Shown: positions 16,789 to 28,180, counted from the first letter of the stretch. The stretch: 64,000 bases of DNA from Pseudomonas oryzae (GCF_900104805.1 NZ_LT629751.1:744001-808000), one strand, 5' to 3'. The notes: a model not told the origin generated them from the sequence alone. Made by a program: numbers and translations.

Positions 16789-19079
16789 ACCAGTCGTCCT
16801 GAGGCGCGGGCGATCAGCTCGTCAATGTCGAGGGTTGCGGGGTCGAGGCCGATGCGACGCAGGTCTTCCTCCAGGTCGCGCCGGCTGGTTTTCACTGCCT
16901 TGATGGGCTCCAGCTCGAAGCTGCGCGGATCTTCGCCGTAGTAGATCTTCGAGGGGCCGGGCGGTATATCTTCGAGCCGGGCGAAGCCTTTCTCATCCAG
17001 CGTGCCTTCCCTGACCGAGCCATCGCTGAACTCCACGCGATAGGGGGCGTGAGGAACGGGTTCGAGGTTGTCGTGATGCAGGTTCAGCTCCAGCCAGGTG
17101 GTATTGGCCTTGGCGCTATCGATTAGGTTGCCGGCCTTGTCCGTATCCGCCGCTCCCGGAATCAGCGGGCCGAGTATCTGAATGCCCGAACCGCTCCCCG
17201 GGGCCCCGCCCGAGTTGATGCGGATGGTCGCGCCGCTCAGGCTGACGCCGCTCGGATCGAGCTTGAGCCAGCTGCCGCCGCCCTTGGCGGTCAGCTCCAG
17301 GCCGGCGTCGATCACCACCTTGCTGCCGGCGTAGTAATGGATCTCGTTGCCGGCCTCGACGAACTGGCCGCTGCCGATCTTCACGTGCTGCTGGTTGCCG
17401 ACCGTCAGGTGGTCGCTGGCGTGCACCTCGCTCCTGCGGTCGAGGTGGGTGGTGCGGTGTTCCTCGGCCTTGAACTCGCTGTAGCTGTTGGCCTCGACGG
17501 TGTCGTGGCGCTCGTGGCCGACACGGATCTTCTGGTCGTGCTCGATGTTCTGGTCCCAGTCGCGCTGGGCGTGGATGTAGATCTGCTCCTGGCCCTGGCG
17601 GTCCTCGATGCGCAGTTCGTTGTAGCCGCCACCGCCTGGGCTGCTGAGGGTCTTGAACACGCTGCGAGTCTTGTGGGCCGGCAGGTCGTAGGGGACGACG
17701 TGTTCCTTGTGGTACAGGCAGCCGGTGACCAGCGGCTGGTCGGGGTCGCCTTCGAGGAAGCTGACCAGCACTTCCATGCCGACCCGCGGGATAGCTATGC
17801 CGCCGTAGCGGTCGCCGGCCCAACTGCTCGATACCCGCAGCCAGCAGCTGGTGGTGTCGTCGGCCTGCCCTTCGCGATCCCAGTGGAACTGCACCTTGAC
17901 GCGGCCGTACTGGTCGCAGTGGATTTCCTCGCCGGGCGGCCCGGTGACCACGGCGCTCTGGCTGCCGAACAGGCGCGGTTTGGGATGGGCCAGCGGCGGG
18001 CGGTAGGGCGCGTCCCAGGGCGTAGCGACGAAGCGGTTGCGGTAGCCCTGCTGGAAGCCGTCGCTGCTGGTCGTAGCGCTGGTCACCGATTCCTCCAGCA
18101 CCTGCGGCTGCTTGCCCTCGTGGTGGATTTCGCCGAGCAGCCACAGCTGGTTCCACTCGCCGCGCGGATGCTCGCCGAGGTCGAGGAAGTGGCCGCTGCG
18201 CAGCAGCGGCTGGTCGCCGGTGCCCTCGGCCAACTGGTAGTCGGCGCGGTGACGCTCCAGGGCGCGGCGGGAGAGGTGCTTGCCGCGGCTGCGCTCGGTG
18301 AAACGACCGGGGTAGGCGTAGTCCTCCAGGTCCGGGGCGAACTCGCTGGCGAACGCGCTTTCCAGTGTGAGGCGCGGCTGCGCGAAGTCGTAGTCGCGGC
18401 GGGTGACCTGGCTGGTGCGCGGCTCCAGGCGCACGGCAAAGCGCTTGACCACCGGAGTGTCGGCGACCAGGCCGGAGTCCTGCTGGTAGCTCACCGGCGC
18501 CAGCCGGGGGAACACGCTCTGATCGTCGCCGAATACCAGCACATGAGCGTCCGGGCTGTGACGGAAGTGGTAGTGAATACCCTCCTCCTCGCACAGGCGC
18601 TGCACGAAGTGCAGGTCGGACTCGGCGTACTGCACGCAGTAGTCGCGTGGGGGATAGACGGTCGGGCCGAGCTGGAAGCGGTAGCCGTCGCCCTCGAGGA
18701 TGCCGTGCTCCTCCAGTACCCGGCCGACGATCTGCGGCACAGTCAGGTGCTGGAAGATGCGCTGGTTGCTGCGCTGGGCCAGGTAGGCGAGGCGCGGCAC
18801 CAGGCTCAGGCGATAGCGGGTCAGGCGCTGGCCGGAATTGCCCTGGGCGATGCGCTGGACCAGGCCGTGCACCCCGCTACCGTCCGCGGCGAAGGCGAGG
18901 AAGGCCGGCCGGTTGAGCAGGGCCTCAAGATCGAGGTCGGGGCGCTCGCTGACCAGTTCGAGATCGAAGCGCCAGGGCTGGCTGATGGCCTCGCGGCCGT
19001 GGAATTCGAGGACCTGCAGATCGTGCTCGACGCTGTCGATGTGCAGGCGGAAGTGGGCTTGGTTGGCTGGATTGAACAT
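16785..19079 (-). CDS. vgrG: T6SS spike protein VgrG with C-terminal TTR-like extension
   Basis: Trimeric puncturing spike, 764 aa. The gp27-like N-terminal half begins MFNPANQAHFRLHIDSVEHD and includes the typical DLHFVQRLCEEEGIHYHF segment. The gp5-like OB and needle regions follow (GRVKVQFHWDREG, WAGDRYGG, PRVGMEVLVSFLEGDPDQP), then a DUF2345-type beta-prism end (LELTAKGGGSWLKLDPSGVSL). The last 130 residues form a transthyretin-like domain (WLELNLHHDNLEPVPHAPYRVEF ... KIYYGEDP, in pieces) and a helical tail. TTR-like tails on spikes serve as effector-recruiting adaptors in related systems, which fits the overlapping effector A gene. An AGGGAGAAG sequence precedes the start. No catalytic extension is visible. 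Confidence 0.95.
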   Translation of the reverse strand: MFNPANQAHFRLHIDSVEHDLQVLEFHGREAISQPWRFDLELVSERPDLDLEALLNRPAFLAFAADGSGVHGLVQRIAQGNSGQRLTRYRLSLVPRLAYLAQRSNQRIFQHLTVPQIVGRVLEEHGILEGDGYRFQLGPTVYPPRDYCVQYAESDLHFVQRLCEEEGIHYHFRHSPDAHVLVFGDDQSVFPRLAPVSYQQDSGLVADTPVVKRFAVRLEPRTSQVTRRDYDFAQPRLTLESAFASEFAPDLEDYAYPGRFTERSRGKHLSRRALERHRADYQLAEGTGDQPLLRSGHFLDLGEHPRGEWNQLWLLGEIHHEGKQPQVLEESVTSATTSSDGFQQGYRNRFVATPWDAPYRPPLAHPKPRLFGSQSAVVTGPPGEEIHCDQYGRVKVQFHWDREGQADDTTSCWLRVSSSWAGDRYGGIAIPRVGMEVLVSFLEGDPDQPLVTGCLYHKEHVVPYDLPAHKTRSVFKTLSSPGGGGYNELRIEDRQGQEQIYIHAQRDWDQNIEHDQKIRVGHERHDTVEANSYSEFKAEEHRTTHLDRRSEVHASDHLTVGNQQHVKIGSGQFVEAGNEIHYYAGSKVVIDAGLELTAKGGGSWLKLDPSGVSLSGATIRINSGGAPGSGSGIQILGPLIPGAADTDKAGNLIDSAKANTTWLELNLHHDNLEPVPHAPYRVEFSDGSVREGTLDEKGFARLEDIPPGPSKIYYGEDPRSFELEPIKAVKTSRRDLEEDLRRIGLDPATLDIDELIARASGRLV
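17079..17252 (-). repeat. Direct repeat of vgrG tail, copy in vgrG
   Basis: Counterpart of 13741-13914 within the vgrG coding region. Positions 17235-17252 hold the 18-bp segment shared, with one mismatch, with fha at 10495-10512 and with the chimera junction. Confidence 0.9.
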
Positions 19080-19096
19080 GCTCTTCTCCCTGAGCC

Positions 19097-20662
<1,566 letters not shown>

Positions 20663-23209
20663 CGAGGGTGGCGTGCACCTGTTGCAGGGTTTCCCCGCAG
20701 GCCATGGCGTCGAGTAGGCGGTCGACTACCTGCGGTTGCAGGTGACGCTCGATCAGGTGATCGATGAGCCGTGCGCCGCTGTCGCCGTGGCTGCAGCGCG
20801 CGGCCAGGTGCTCGACCAGCCCGTTGCAGTGGCTGAAGCGCAGCTGGCGCTTGGCCAGGCGTTCGCCGAAGCGCGCGAGCTTGAGCGCGACCAGCTCGTG
20901 CAGCACCTCGCCATCCACCGGGTAGTAGGGCACCACGCGCATGCGCGCCAGCAACGCCGGCTTGAAGTGCTGGCTGAGCTGCGGGCGGATGGCCTGCTCC
21001 AGTTCGTCGGCATCCGGGCGGCGTCCGCCGGCGCAGAGCGCGGCGATGCGCTCGCTGGCAAGGTTGGAAGTGAGCAGGATCAGGCAGTTGCGGAAGTCGA
21101 TCTCGCGGCCCTCGCCGTCGTTGGCCACGCCCTTGTCGAAGATCTGGTAGAAGAGGTTGAGCACGTCCGGATCGGCCTTCTCCACCTCGTCGAGCAGGAT
21201 CACCGACCAGGGTTTCTGGCGCACTGCTTCGGTGAGCATGCCGCCCTCGCCGTAGCCGACGTAGCCGGGCGGCGCGCCGATCAGCCGCGAAACGGTGTGC
21301 TTTTCCTGGAACTCGGACATGTTGATGGTGGTGAGGAAGCGTTCGCCGCCGTACAGCAGGTCGGCCAGCGCCAGGGCGGTCTCGGTCTTGCCTACTCCGC
21401 TGGGGCCGACCAGCAGGAACACCCCGGCTGGGGCGTCGTGCCGGGCGAGGCCGGCGGCGCTGGCGCGCATGGCGCGGTCGAGGGCCTGCACCGCCTGTTG
21501 CTGGCCGCGCAGGCGCTGACCGAGGTCGGCGGCGAAGCTGGCGATGCGCGCGTTGTGCTCGCGGGCCAGCTGGGACAGCGGCACGCCGGTCCACTGGCTG
21601 ATCACCTCGGCGACCAGGCGCGGGCAGACCTCATGGCTGACCAGGCGCTCGCCGTGCTGTGCTTCGCTCAGCAGGGCCTGCACCTCGTGCAGTTGCCTTG
21701 CCAGCTCGCCGAGCTGCTCGGCATCCGTTGCCTGATCCTCGCGCGCGGCGGCGAACTGGCGGCGCAGCTCCAGCAGCTGCTCGGCCATGTCGCGCTGGGT
21801 CAGCCACAGGGTTTCCAGCAGGGTGGCCTCGTTGTCGATCTCGGCCAAGCGTTCTTCCAGCAGCTGGAGCAGTTCGTCGCTCACCGGCAGGCCGGCCTGG
21901 CGATCCCGTTGCAGGGCCAGCAGCTGGCGTGCCCGTTCGGCGGCCTCGCCGCGCAGGCGCTCCAGCGCCTCGGGAGCGGCGGCGAGGCTGATGCGCACGC
22001 GGGCGCAGGCGGTATCCAGCACGTCCACGGCCTTGTCCGGCAGCTGGCGACCGGCTAGGTAGCGGGCGGACAGCTCGGCGGCAGCCACCACCGCGTCGTC
22101 GCGCAGGTAGACGCCGTGGCTCTTCTCGTAGACCGGCGCCAGGCCGCGCAGGATGGTCACCGCCTCGCCGACGCTCGGCTCGTGCAGCTGTACCGGCTGG
22201 AAGCGCCGGGTCAGCGCCGGGTCCTTTTCGAAGTACTTCTTGAATTCGCTCCAGGTGGTGGCGGCGATGGTGCGCAGCTCGCCGCGGGCCAGCGCCGGTT
22301 TGAGCAGGTTGGCGGCGTCCGAGCCACCGGCCTGGCCGCCGGCGCCGATCAGGGTGTGTGCCTCGTCGATGAACAGAATGATTGGTTGCGGGGAGGCCTT
22401 CACCTCGTCGATCACCCCCTGCAGGCGGCGCTCGAACTCACCCTTGACGCTGGCGCCGGCCTGCAGCAGGCCGAGATCCAGGCCGCGCAGCTCGACACCG
22501 CGCAGCGCCTCCGGTACCTCGCCGGCGACGATGCGCAGGGCCAGGCCCTCGACCAGCGCGGTCTTGCCGACCCCGGCCTCGCCGACCACGATTGGGTTGT
22601 TCTTCCGCCGGCGGGCGAGGATGTCGATCATCTGGCGCAGCGCGGCGTCGCGGCACAGCACCGGGTCGAGCTTGCCGGCGCGGGCCTGCGCGGTGAAGTC
22701 ATGGGTGAAGCGCACCAGCGCCGATTCGCCGCTCGTCGCCGGCTTGCCGGCTGCGCTGGGGGGCTGCTGGCTGAGGGCGTAGTCACGCAGGCGTTCGGCG
22801 TCGAGCCTGGCCAGCAGCGGCTGGTAGCGGGTGCCGGCGTGGCGCAGCGGGTTGCGCAGTAGGGCGAGGAGCAGGGCGGCCTGGTCGATCTGGCTCTGTC
22901 CCAGTTCCAGGCTGGCGGTGAGCAGGGCATCCTGCAGCCATTGCACCAGCTCGGCACAGAACACCGGGTTGCGCGATTCGCTGGCCTCGCCGCGTGGTTG
23001 CAGCACGCCGGCCAGCTCGTCGCTGGCCACGCCGGCATCCTGCAGGGCGCGCAGCAGCAGGCTGTCGGGGCGTTCCAGCAGGCCGAGCAGCAGGTCTTCC
23101 ACCAGGATCTTGCTGCCGGCGCGGGCGACACAGCGCCCGGCGGCGCCTTCGAGATCGCGGCGGGTTTGCGCGTCGAGCGCCTGTACCAGTTGTTGCAAAT
23201 CGACATTGA

Positions 23210-24232
23210 TCATTGCATCGGTCCTTGATGGTTGCGGCTGCCCAGGGTGACCACGCCGTCGGCCCGTGCATGGCCGAGCCAGCTGGTCCAGCCCAGGCGG
23301 CAGGGGTTGTCGGCGGCGAGGCGCAGTTCGCGCAGCTCGTCGTGGCGCAGCTCCAGGCGGATGTCGTAGTCGAGCGGGTCACGCAGGGTGAAACGCACCA
23401 GGGCGCAGAGCGGCTGGTAGCCGTCGCCGAGGGGCAGGAATTCGTGGAAGCGCTGCCAGCCAAGCTGGCGTATATGGATGCGGAACTTGCCGCTGCGGTC
23501 GCGCACCTGCTCGCCGAGCACCAGATCCTCGCCCAGCCGGCTGTTGGCGCGGCCCAGGCGGTTGCGTTGCTCGGCGAGGATGGTCACCTGGCGCTCCAGG
23601 CACTGCTCGATGTACAGCTCGGCATGCTTGAAGTAGTAGCGCAGCACCGATTCGATCAGCGCCGCGGAGTGGGCGCGCAGGCTGAGCAGGCCGAGGTAGG
23701 GCAGCAGGCGCTTCCAGTTCAGCTCTGAGGCGTTACGAATCGGCTCGCCGCCCAGGCCGATCAGGGCGAACAGCTGGGCGGAGAAGGGATCGCGGGCGCC
23801 GCTGGCGAAGCGCGCGTGATAGCGGTACTTCTGCCAGATCGGCAGCAACAGGCGTTGCAGGTGGTTGTTGAACAGGTCGAGGAACTGCCGGGTCGGGTTG
23901 CCGTCCTCGCCATCGCCCAGCGCCTGTTCGCCATAGAAGGCCGGCAGCGGCGAACCGGCGCCGAACAGGCCGACCAGGTTGACGCACAGGCGCGCGCGCA
24001 GCTCGCCATGTTCTTCGAAGAACTGCACGCGCTCGATGTCGCTGCCGGGAAAACCCAGGCTCGGGTTGGCCTGGAACTCCAGACGTTCGTAGAGCGCCTG
24101 TTCGTCCAGCTGCGGATGGGCCGCGCGCAGGCGCTCCAGCACCAGCAGCACGCCCTGGAACAGACTGTACTCGCGGATGCTGCGGCCGAGCCGGCTCAGA
24201 GCAGGGGCTGCTGCCCCATGCGCGGTGTCCAT
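23210..24232 (-). CDS. tssG: T6SS baseplate protein TssG
   Basis: Baseplate wedge subunit, 340 aa, cytoplasmic, forming a complex with TssE, TssF and TssK. The family features are the early SIREYSLFQGVLLVLERL segment, F-x-A-N-P-S-LGFP, and the central LFNNHLQRLLLPIWQKYRY. The start chosen (MDTAHG) lies 37 bp inside tssF, and the longer open frame upstream lacks TssG sequence. Length is usual for the family. Its stop overlaps the clpV start by 4 bp. Confidence 0.95.
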   Translation of the reverse strand: MDTAHGAAAPALSRLGRSIREYSLFQGVLLVLERLRAAHPQLDEQALYERLEFQANPSLGFPGSDIERVQFFEEHGELRARLCVNLVGLFGAGSPLPAFYGEQALGDGEDGNPTRQFLDLFNNHLQRLLLPIWQKYRYHARFASGARDPFSAQLFALIGLGGEPIRNASELNWKRLLPYLGLLSLRAHSAALIESVLRYYFKHAELYIEQCLERQVTILAEQRNRLGRANSRLGEDLVLGEQVRDRSGKFRIHIRQLGWQRFHEFLPLGDGYQPLCALVRFTLRDPLDYDIRLELRHDELRELRLAADNPCRLGWTSWLGHARADGVVTLGSRNHQGPMQ

Positions 24233-25986
24233 TGGTACACCTCTCCCTGTGTGCTCTGCACGCGCAGCTCGTGGTACGAGTTGAGGCTGGCGTACAGGGC
24301 GAAGAATTCGTTGAGCACCGAGGCGAAGAGGAACAGGTCGCCCTCGCCCAGGTAACAGTCGGCGTCCATGAGCAGCTCGGTGCGCACCCCGCGCACCGGC
24401 AGGCCGCGGTGCAGGCGGTCGACGTGCTGGTGGGCGATCCCCTTGAGGCCGCCGAGCAGACGCTGGCTGACCTTCTCCGCATGCTGGTCGTAGTGACGCG
24501 GCAGGTCGTAGGTCTCGAGGATCACCTTGAGCGCCTCGATGTTGGCCAGCGATAGGTAGTTGAGCGACATGTTGGAAACCAGCTTCCACAGGTAGTCGCG
24601 GTGTAGCGGCGGCGCGTAGCTGGGGGTCACCGCGCCGATGTTGCGGAACACCAGGAACTCCGGAGTGCCCTCGCAGGGCCGGCAGATGTCGCCGGGGCCC
24701 AGCTGGCGCGGCAGGTTCTGGTTGGTGCAGGTCAGCTCGATGGACAGGGTTTCCTGCCGGTCGAGCTGGCGTGCGCCGAAGCTCAACCAGGTCTCCAGGC
24801 CGTCGCCGAGCAAGGAGGGCTGCTGGCGCACGCTGTAGTGCGGGCGCGCGCGCGGCACGTCGAAGCTGGCGTCGTGCTCGAACGACTCGAACGGCACGTA
24901 CTCCTCGTAGCCCATGCCGCCAGGCTTCCAGCCGGTGACCCGGTCCACCGAGAACACCCCGCAGTGCTGCGGGTCGTGCTCGGCCGGGCGCAGCAGGTAC
25001 TGGTCCTGGCGACCGTCGAGGCGGATCGGCGTGGCGTCGTGGGCGAACAGGTTGACCACCGGGGTGCAGTACAGGCGCAGGTTATCGAGGGTCGGACGGA
25101 TGCGCTGCACGCCGGCCTGGCGGATGTCGAAGCGCAGCTCGAGGCCGCGCGCCCGCTTGAGCTGCTCCTCCGGCAGGCGGCGCAGGGCGTCCAGGCCGAG
25201 CAGGTCGACGAACAGGAACTTGTCCTGGAAGGCGAAGTACTCCTGCAGGTAGCGATAGCCGCGGAAGGTGTTGAGCGGGTAGGGGATCAGCGCCTCGTCC
25301 TCGGCGAAGCCGACCGGCTGCACCTGCCCGGCATCCAGGCGCAGGGCGGGCAGCGCCTCGCCACTGGCATCGCGCAGCGGCTGACCGTCGGCGTCGAGGG
25401 CGACCAGCCGGATGCCCTCGAGGTGGCGCAGCAGGCCGAGGTAGAGCAGCTGGCTGATGTAGCGCTCACCACTCAGGTGCAGGCGCAGGCGGCGCAGCTC
25501 GAGTTCGCCGAGATGGCCGTCGGCGCACATGGTCAGGCGCAGGCTGAGCAGCGCGCCATCGCCCTGCGCGGCGTAGTCGAGTCCGCTCAGCGCCAGCGGC
25601 AGCACCTCGGTGGCGTAGCAGGTGCGAAAGCGACAGCTCACCCCCTGGATCGGTGTCGATTCCACCGGCGTGTGGCGCGGCACCGCCAATGCCGGGCCGG
25701 GGCGCTGGAGCGGCTCGAACTGCAGCATGCTGAACGCTGGCAGCGGGCGCATGTAGTTCGGCCACAAGAGGTGCATCAGCGAGTGGGTCAGCTCCGGCAG
25801 CTCGTCGTCGAGCTTCTGGCGCAGGCGCCCGGTGAGAAAGGCGAAGCCCTCGAGCAGCCGCTCGACATCCGGATCACGCCCGCTCTGGCCGAGGAACGGC
25901 GCCAGCGCCGGGCTGCGCTCGGCGAAGCGCTTGCCGAGCTGGCGCAGTGCGTTGAGTTCGCTCTGGTAGTAGTGGTTGAAAGACAC
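24196..25986 (-). CDS. tssF: T6SS baseplate protein TssF
   Basis: Baseplate wedge subunit, 596 aa, of normal family length. The start (MSFNHYYQSELNALRQLGKRFAE) and the segments GRDPDVERLLEGFAFLTGR, HLLWPNYMRPLPAFSMLQF and YLSLANIEALKVILETYDL (each in the expected order) are diagnostic. It is the first core gene after the lipase/immunity island, with a gap of 171 bp to the last small membrane gene. Its last 37 bp overlap tssG in another frame. Confidence 0.96.
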   Translation of the reverse strand: MSFNHYYQSELNALRQLGKRFAERSPALAPFLGQSGRDPDVERLLEGFAFLTGRLRQKLDDELPELTHSLMHLLWPNYMRPLPAFSMLQFEPLQRPGPALAVPRHTPVESTPIQGVSCRFRTCYATEVLPLALSGLDYAAQGDGALLSLRLTMCADGHLGELELRRLRLHLSGERYISQLLYLGLLRHLEGIRLVALDADGQPLRDASGEALPALRLDAGQVQPVGFAEDEALIPYPLNTFRGYRYLQEYFAFQDKFLFVDLLGLDALRRLPEEQLKRARGLELRFDIRQAGVQRIRPTLDNLRLYCTPVVNLFAHDATPIRLDGRQDQYLLRPAEHDPQHCGVFSVDRVTGWKPGGMGYEEYVPFESFEHDASFDVPRARPHYSVRQQPSLLGDGLETWLSFGARQLDRQETLSIELTCTNQNLPRQLGPGDICRPCEGTPEFLVFRNIGAVTPSYAPPLHRDYLWKLVSNMSLNYLSLANIEALKVILETYDLPRHYDQHAEKVSQRLLGGLKGIAHQHVDRLHRGLPVRGVRTELLMDADCYLGEGDLFLFASVLNEFFALYASLNSYHELRVQSTQGEVYQWTPRMGQQPLL

Positions 25987-26157
25987 GGGTCAATCCTTGA
26001 CGTTATAGCGCCTGAGGGGAATCCAGACTTCACAGCGTTCGCGAATACGCATCGCCGGTAGGGCGGCAGAGCTGCCTGCACCAGGACGCGCGTAAAGGCT
26101 CTAATAGAGTTCCGATGGCTGGCGGTAGAAGCCTTTTTACATGCATGCTTCGATCGC

Positions 26158-26520
26158 CTAGCCTTCTTCATACCCACTGTCAGTGGGGTAGATAGCTCGT
26201 CCGTGTATCCAGATCGCCTTTTCGGACTCGGCAAACTCGCGTTGCCAGAGCAGCCACTCCGAGCTCTTCAGCAAGATGCCGTCTTTGCTGTAAACACGGA
26301 AGAATGAGCCGCTGCTGAAGAGCCTTACGATCCATCCAAGTGCCCCAAGTGAGGAAAATTTTGGGGTGTACGTATTGATGTAGCAGGAGCGCGATTCATT
26401 CCAGTAGGTCATGTAATGCTGAGTATCTGTGGCCAAACTGAGCTTTACGTAAAGCCATCCTGCACCTAGTGCAATCAGCAACGCTGCGAAAGCACCGCAA
26501 GATATGGCCAGTCTGGTCAT
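26158..26520 (-). CDS. Small membrane-anchored protein, candidate immunity factor (c)
   Basis: A 120-aa protein with one N-terminal hydrophobic helix (about residues 3-25, LAISCGAFAALLIALGAGWLY) and a polar remainder with two Cys-flanking aromatics (ESRSCYINTYTPKF) that would lie outside the cytoplasm. No known family recognised. The start overlaps the previous gene's stop by one base (TGATG). It is AT-richer than the tss genes and lies in the run of three small genes after the lipase. That position and the exported topology make it a candidate periplasmic immunity protein, or an unrelated passenger. Confidence 0.65.
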   Translation of the reverse strand: MTRLAISCGAFAALLIALGAGWLYVKLSLATDTQHYMTYWNESRSCYINTYTPKFSSLGALGWIVRLFSSGSFFRVYSKDGILLKSSEWLLWQREFAESEKAIWIHGRAIYPTDSGYEEG

Positions 26521-26834
26521 CACCTTACTCCAGCTACAGTCAGTAAAATGGCTATGAGAATCAGCGTTGCTGAAACGAAAGCTACCCATCCGCGTGCGAT
26601 CAATAACCATGCCAGTGCGCCGCCAAGGAGAAAGCTGCAAGGTGCGATGACAGTGAAAACATAACGATTGTACATAGATGCACGAGTTTCGCCCTGGTAT
26701 GCCTGTCCAAACTGGAATAGTTCGGAGTACGGGATATACAGCGGCTTGGCAAAAAATAGTAAATTCAAAATAAATAGAATTAAGCCTGATGCAGAAGTAG
26801 TGGCTGCATGTCGGAGAGCTCGGTGCGTGGCCAT
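26520..26834 (-). CDS. Small polytopic membrane protein, candidate immunity factor (b)
   Basis: A 104-aa protein, start MATHRALRHA chosen because AAGAGGT sits before it; the frame open further upstream lacks a site. It has three hydrophobic helices at about residues 15-33, 56-75 and 81-102, with a tyrosine-rich loop (PLYIPYSELFQFGQAYQ) between the first two. No known family is recognised. One base overlaps the next gene. It is encoded in lower-GC DNA in the lipase island, 109 bp after the preceding small gene. It is a candidate member of an immunity set against the lipase. Confidence 0.65.
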   Translation of the reverse strand: MATHRALRHAATTSASGLILFILNLLFFAKPLYIPYSELFQFGQAYQGETRASMYNRYVFTVIAPCSFLLGGALAWLLIARGWVAFVSATLILIAILLTVAGVR

Positions 26835-26943
26835 ATGCAAACCTCTTGAAAACTTTCGCTGGAACGTAAGTGGCGAAGGGGCGCGATTTGTGCCATAGCA
26901 GCCCGCCGAAAATCGCGCACTGCCTCTGCAAACAGGTTGTGCA

Positions 26944-27261
26944 CTAAAAGATCTCATTCATTACCCAGTTGTTGAATCTGTACAGAGCCAGCACGTTTAT
27001 TGCTGAAAAAAATAATAGATTAAAAATATTTCTCTTCGTTTTGTTCTTGGCTAGTGTGACGAGGTCAATGCTAAACAGGATCGCGCTGGCAATCGTGAGT
27101 GGGATGTAAGCGGCTGCGCTGAAGGAGAATAGCCAGTACAAGAAGTTTCCTTGGAGACGATGGTCAAAAATTCGAATATCAATAGGCCAATTGCTGCCGG
27201 GCTCGTTTAGTGTCACGATCAGCATAAGTAGTGAGGTAATGGCTATTGGGTAGCGGCACAT
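26944..27261 (-). CDS. Small polytopic membrane protein, candidate immunity factor (a)
   Basis: A 105-aa protein directly after the lipase gene (2 bp gap). It has about three hydrophobic segments, near residues 4-18, 39-66 (FLYWLFSFSAAAYIPLTI...) and 76-92 (IFNLLFFSAINVLALY), and short charged loops. The family is unknown. Immediate downstream position, similar size and membrane topology to the next gene, and low GC suggest a cognate immunity protein for a toxin acting on membrane lipids. The start at MCRYPIAI is the first Met outside the lipase gene; no strong ribosome-binding site is visible, suggesting coupling to the lipase stop. Confidence 0.62.
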   Translation of the reverse strand: MCRYPIAITSLLMLIVTLNEPGSNWPIDIRIFDHRLQGNFLYWLFSFSAAAYIPLTIASAILFSIDLVTLAKNKTKRNIFNLLFFSAINVLALYRFNNWVMNEIF

Positions 27262-27263
27262 GA

Positions 27264-28175
27264 CTATCGAAGTCCCAAGGTGTAAAGGGATTTGGCTAGT
27301 TGGCGTCGTCGATTTCGTGCCTCTGCGTTGTCGGCAGAGTAATAGAAATGTCCGTCCTTGCCCCCGTCGAACATTTGTTTCCTGAGTATGGGAATGCAGT
27401 CGACAATTTTCTTGTCTGTCATGCCTGCATAGATGGGGTCGCCGTGGCTCACCAGATCGACGATGTGGGTGTTGAGGATGTTGGGGTGGTTGATGACAGC
27501 ATTTTTCAAACTGACGTTTATTGGCGCGCCAATCAGGATCAGGTGATCGACGATGATCCCCTTGCGTGCATGGAATATCGCGGTGCGTGCTGCAATAACC
27601 GCGCCCCATGAGTAACCGATGATGTTGAACTGCCCCGCGGTGGGAATAGGGTGACTGATCCCGATCGTTGTCAGCGAAAAATCGGAGGCCTTGATTTCTT
27701 TAATGTCCCGACTGAGCTTGATCGCGAACAGGTCGCTGGTTGGGGTGCATTCGATCTGCTCGTGTTCTCGAATCGTGACCAGGCCGAACAGGTATTTCTT
27801 CTCGATGTACTCGTTGCCGTAGGTGCATTTCTGCAGTTCACCGTACTCGAATACAACTGGATCGTTTTCGTCTTGATTGTAGAGAACCACCGCAGAGGCA
27901 TCGCCAAGCATGTCGATGAACGAGGGTACATATTTGTCCAGCCCTGCGATGAGGGCGGAGTAGTTAGCGAAGACAGGATTCGCAATGCCGGCTTCTTTCA
28001 GGGCGGCAACCATGTCGCCGTTGTAAGAACCGACCATGCCTGCCCCGCCAAGAAACACAGTTAGCCCCTGATCGAGTACCACAGCCTTCGGTGCCCTATC
28101 TGCAGTAGGCGTGCTCTGTTTGGTCGCCACCTTTTTGTAGGTGCCTGATGGAGTGTTGATCACATCCTGTGCCAT
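27264..28175 (-). CDS. Predicted T6SS lipase/esterase effector (alpha/beta hydrolase, GxSxG)
   Basis: A 303-aa alpha/beta hydrolase without signal peptide. The oxyanion strand region is LTVFLGGAGMVGSYNGD. The nucleophile elbow is GYSWG with Ser189, followed by LILIGAP; Asp246 lies in SHGDP and His276 in KDGHFYY, giving a complete Ser-Asp-His triad in the correct order. The ATG at 28175 has GGAGG nine bases upstream; the frame also extends to a TTG at 28184. It is 5 bp after a PAAR-TTR gene and before three small membrane genes, the classical layout of PAAR, effector, immunity. It probably attacks phospholipids of competitors. It does not obviously match the Tle1-5 families as I recall them. 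Confidence 0.8.
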   Translation of the reverse strand: MAQDVINTPSGTYKKVATKQSTPTADRAPKAVVLDQGLTVFLGGAGMVGSYNGDMVAALKEAGIANPVFANYSALIAGLDKYVPSFIDMLGDASAVVLYNQDENDPVVFEYGELQKCTYGNEYIEKKYLFGLVTIREHEQIECTPTSDLFAIKLSRDIKEIKASDFSLTTIGISHPIPTAGQFNIIGYSWGAVIAARTAIFHARKGIIVDHLILIGAPINVSLKNAVINHPNILNTHIVDLVSHGDPIYAGMTDKKIVDCIPILRKQMFDGGKDGHFYYSADNAEARNRRRQLAKSLYTLGLR

Positions 28176-28180
28176 GTTCT

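Noticed and set aside
26944-27609. Extended 221-aa frame including the first small membrane gene
   Set aside because: Its N-terminal half is antisense/shifted relative to the lipase coding region and lacks protein-like composition; only the last 105 codons from 27261 are kept.
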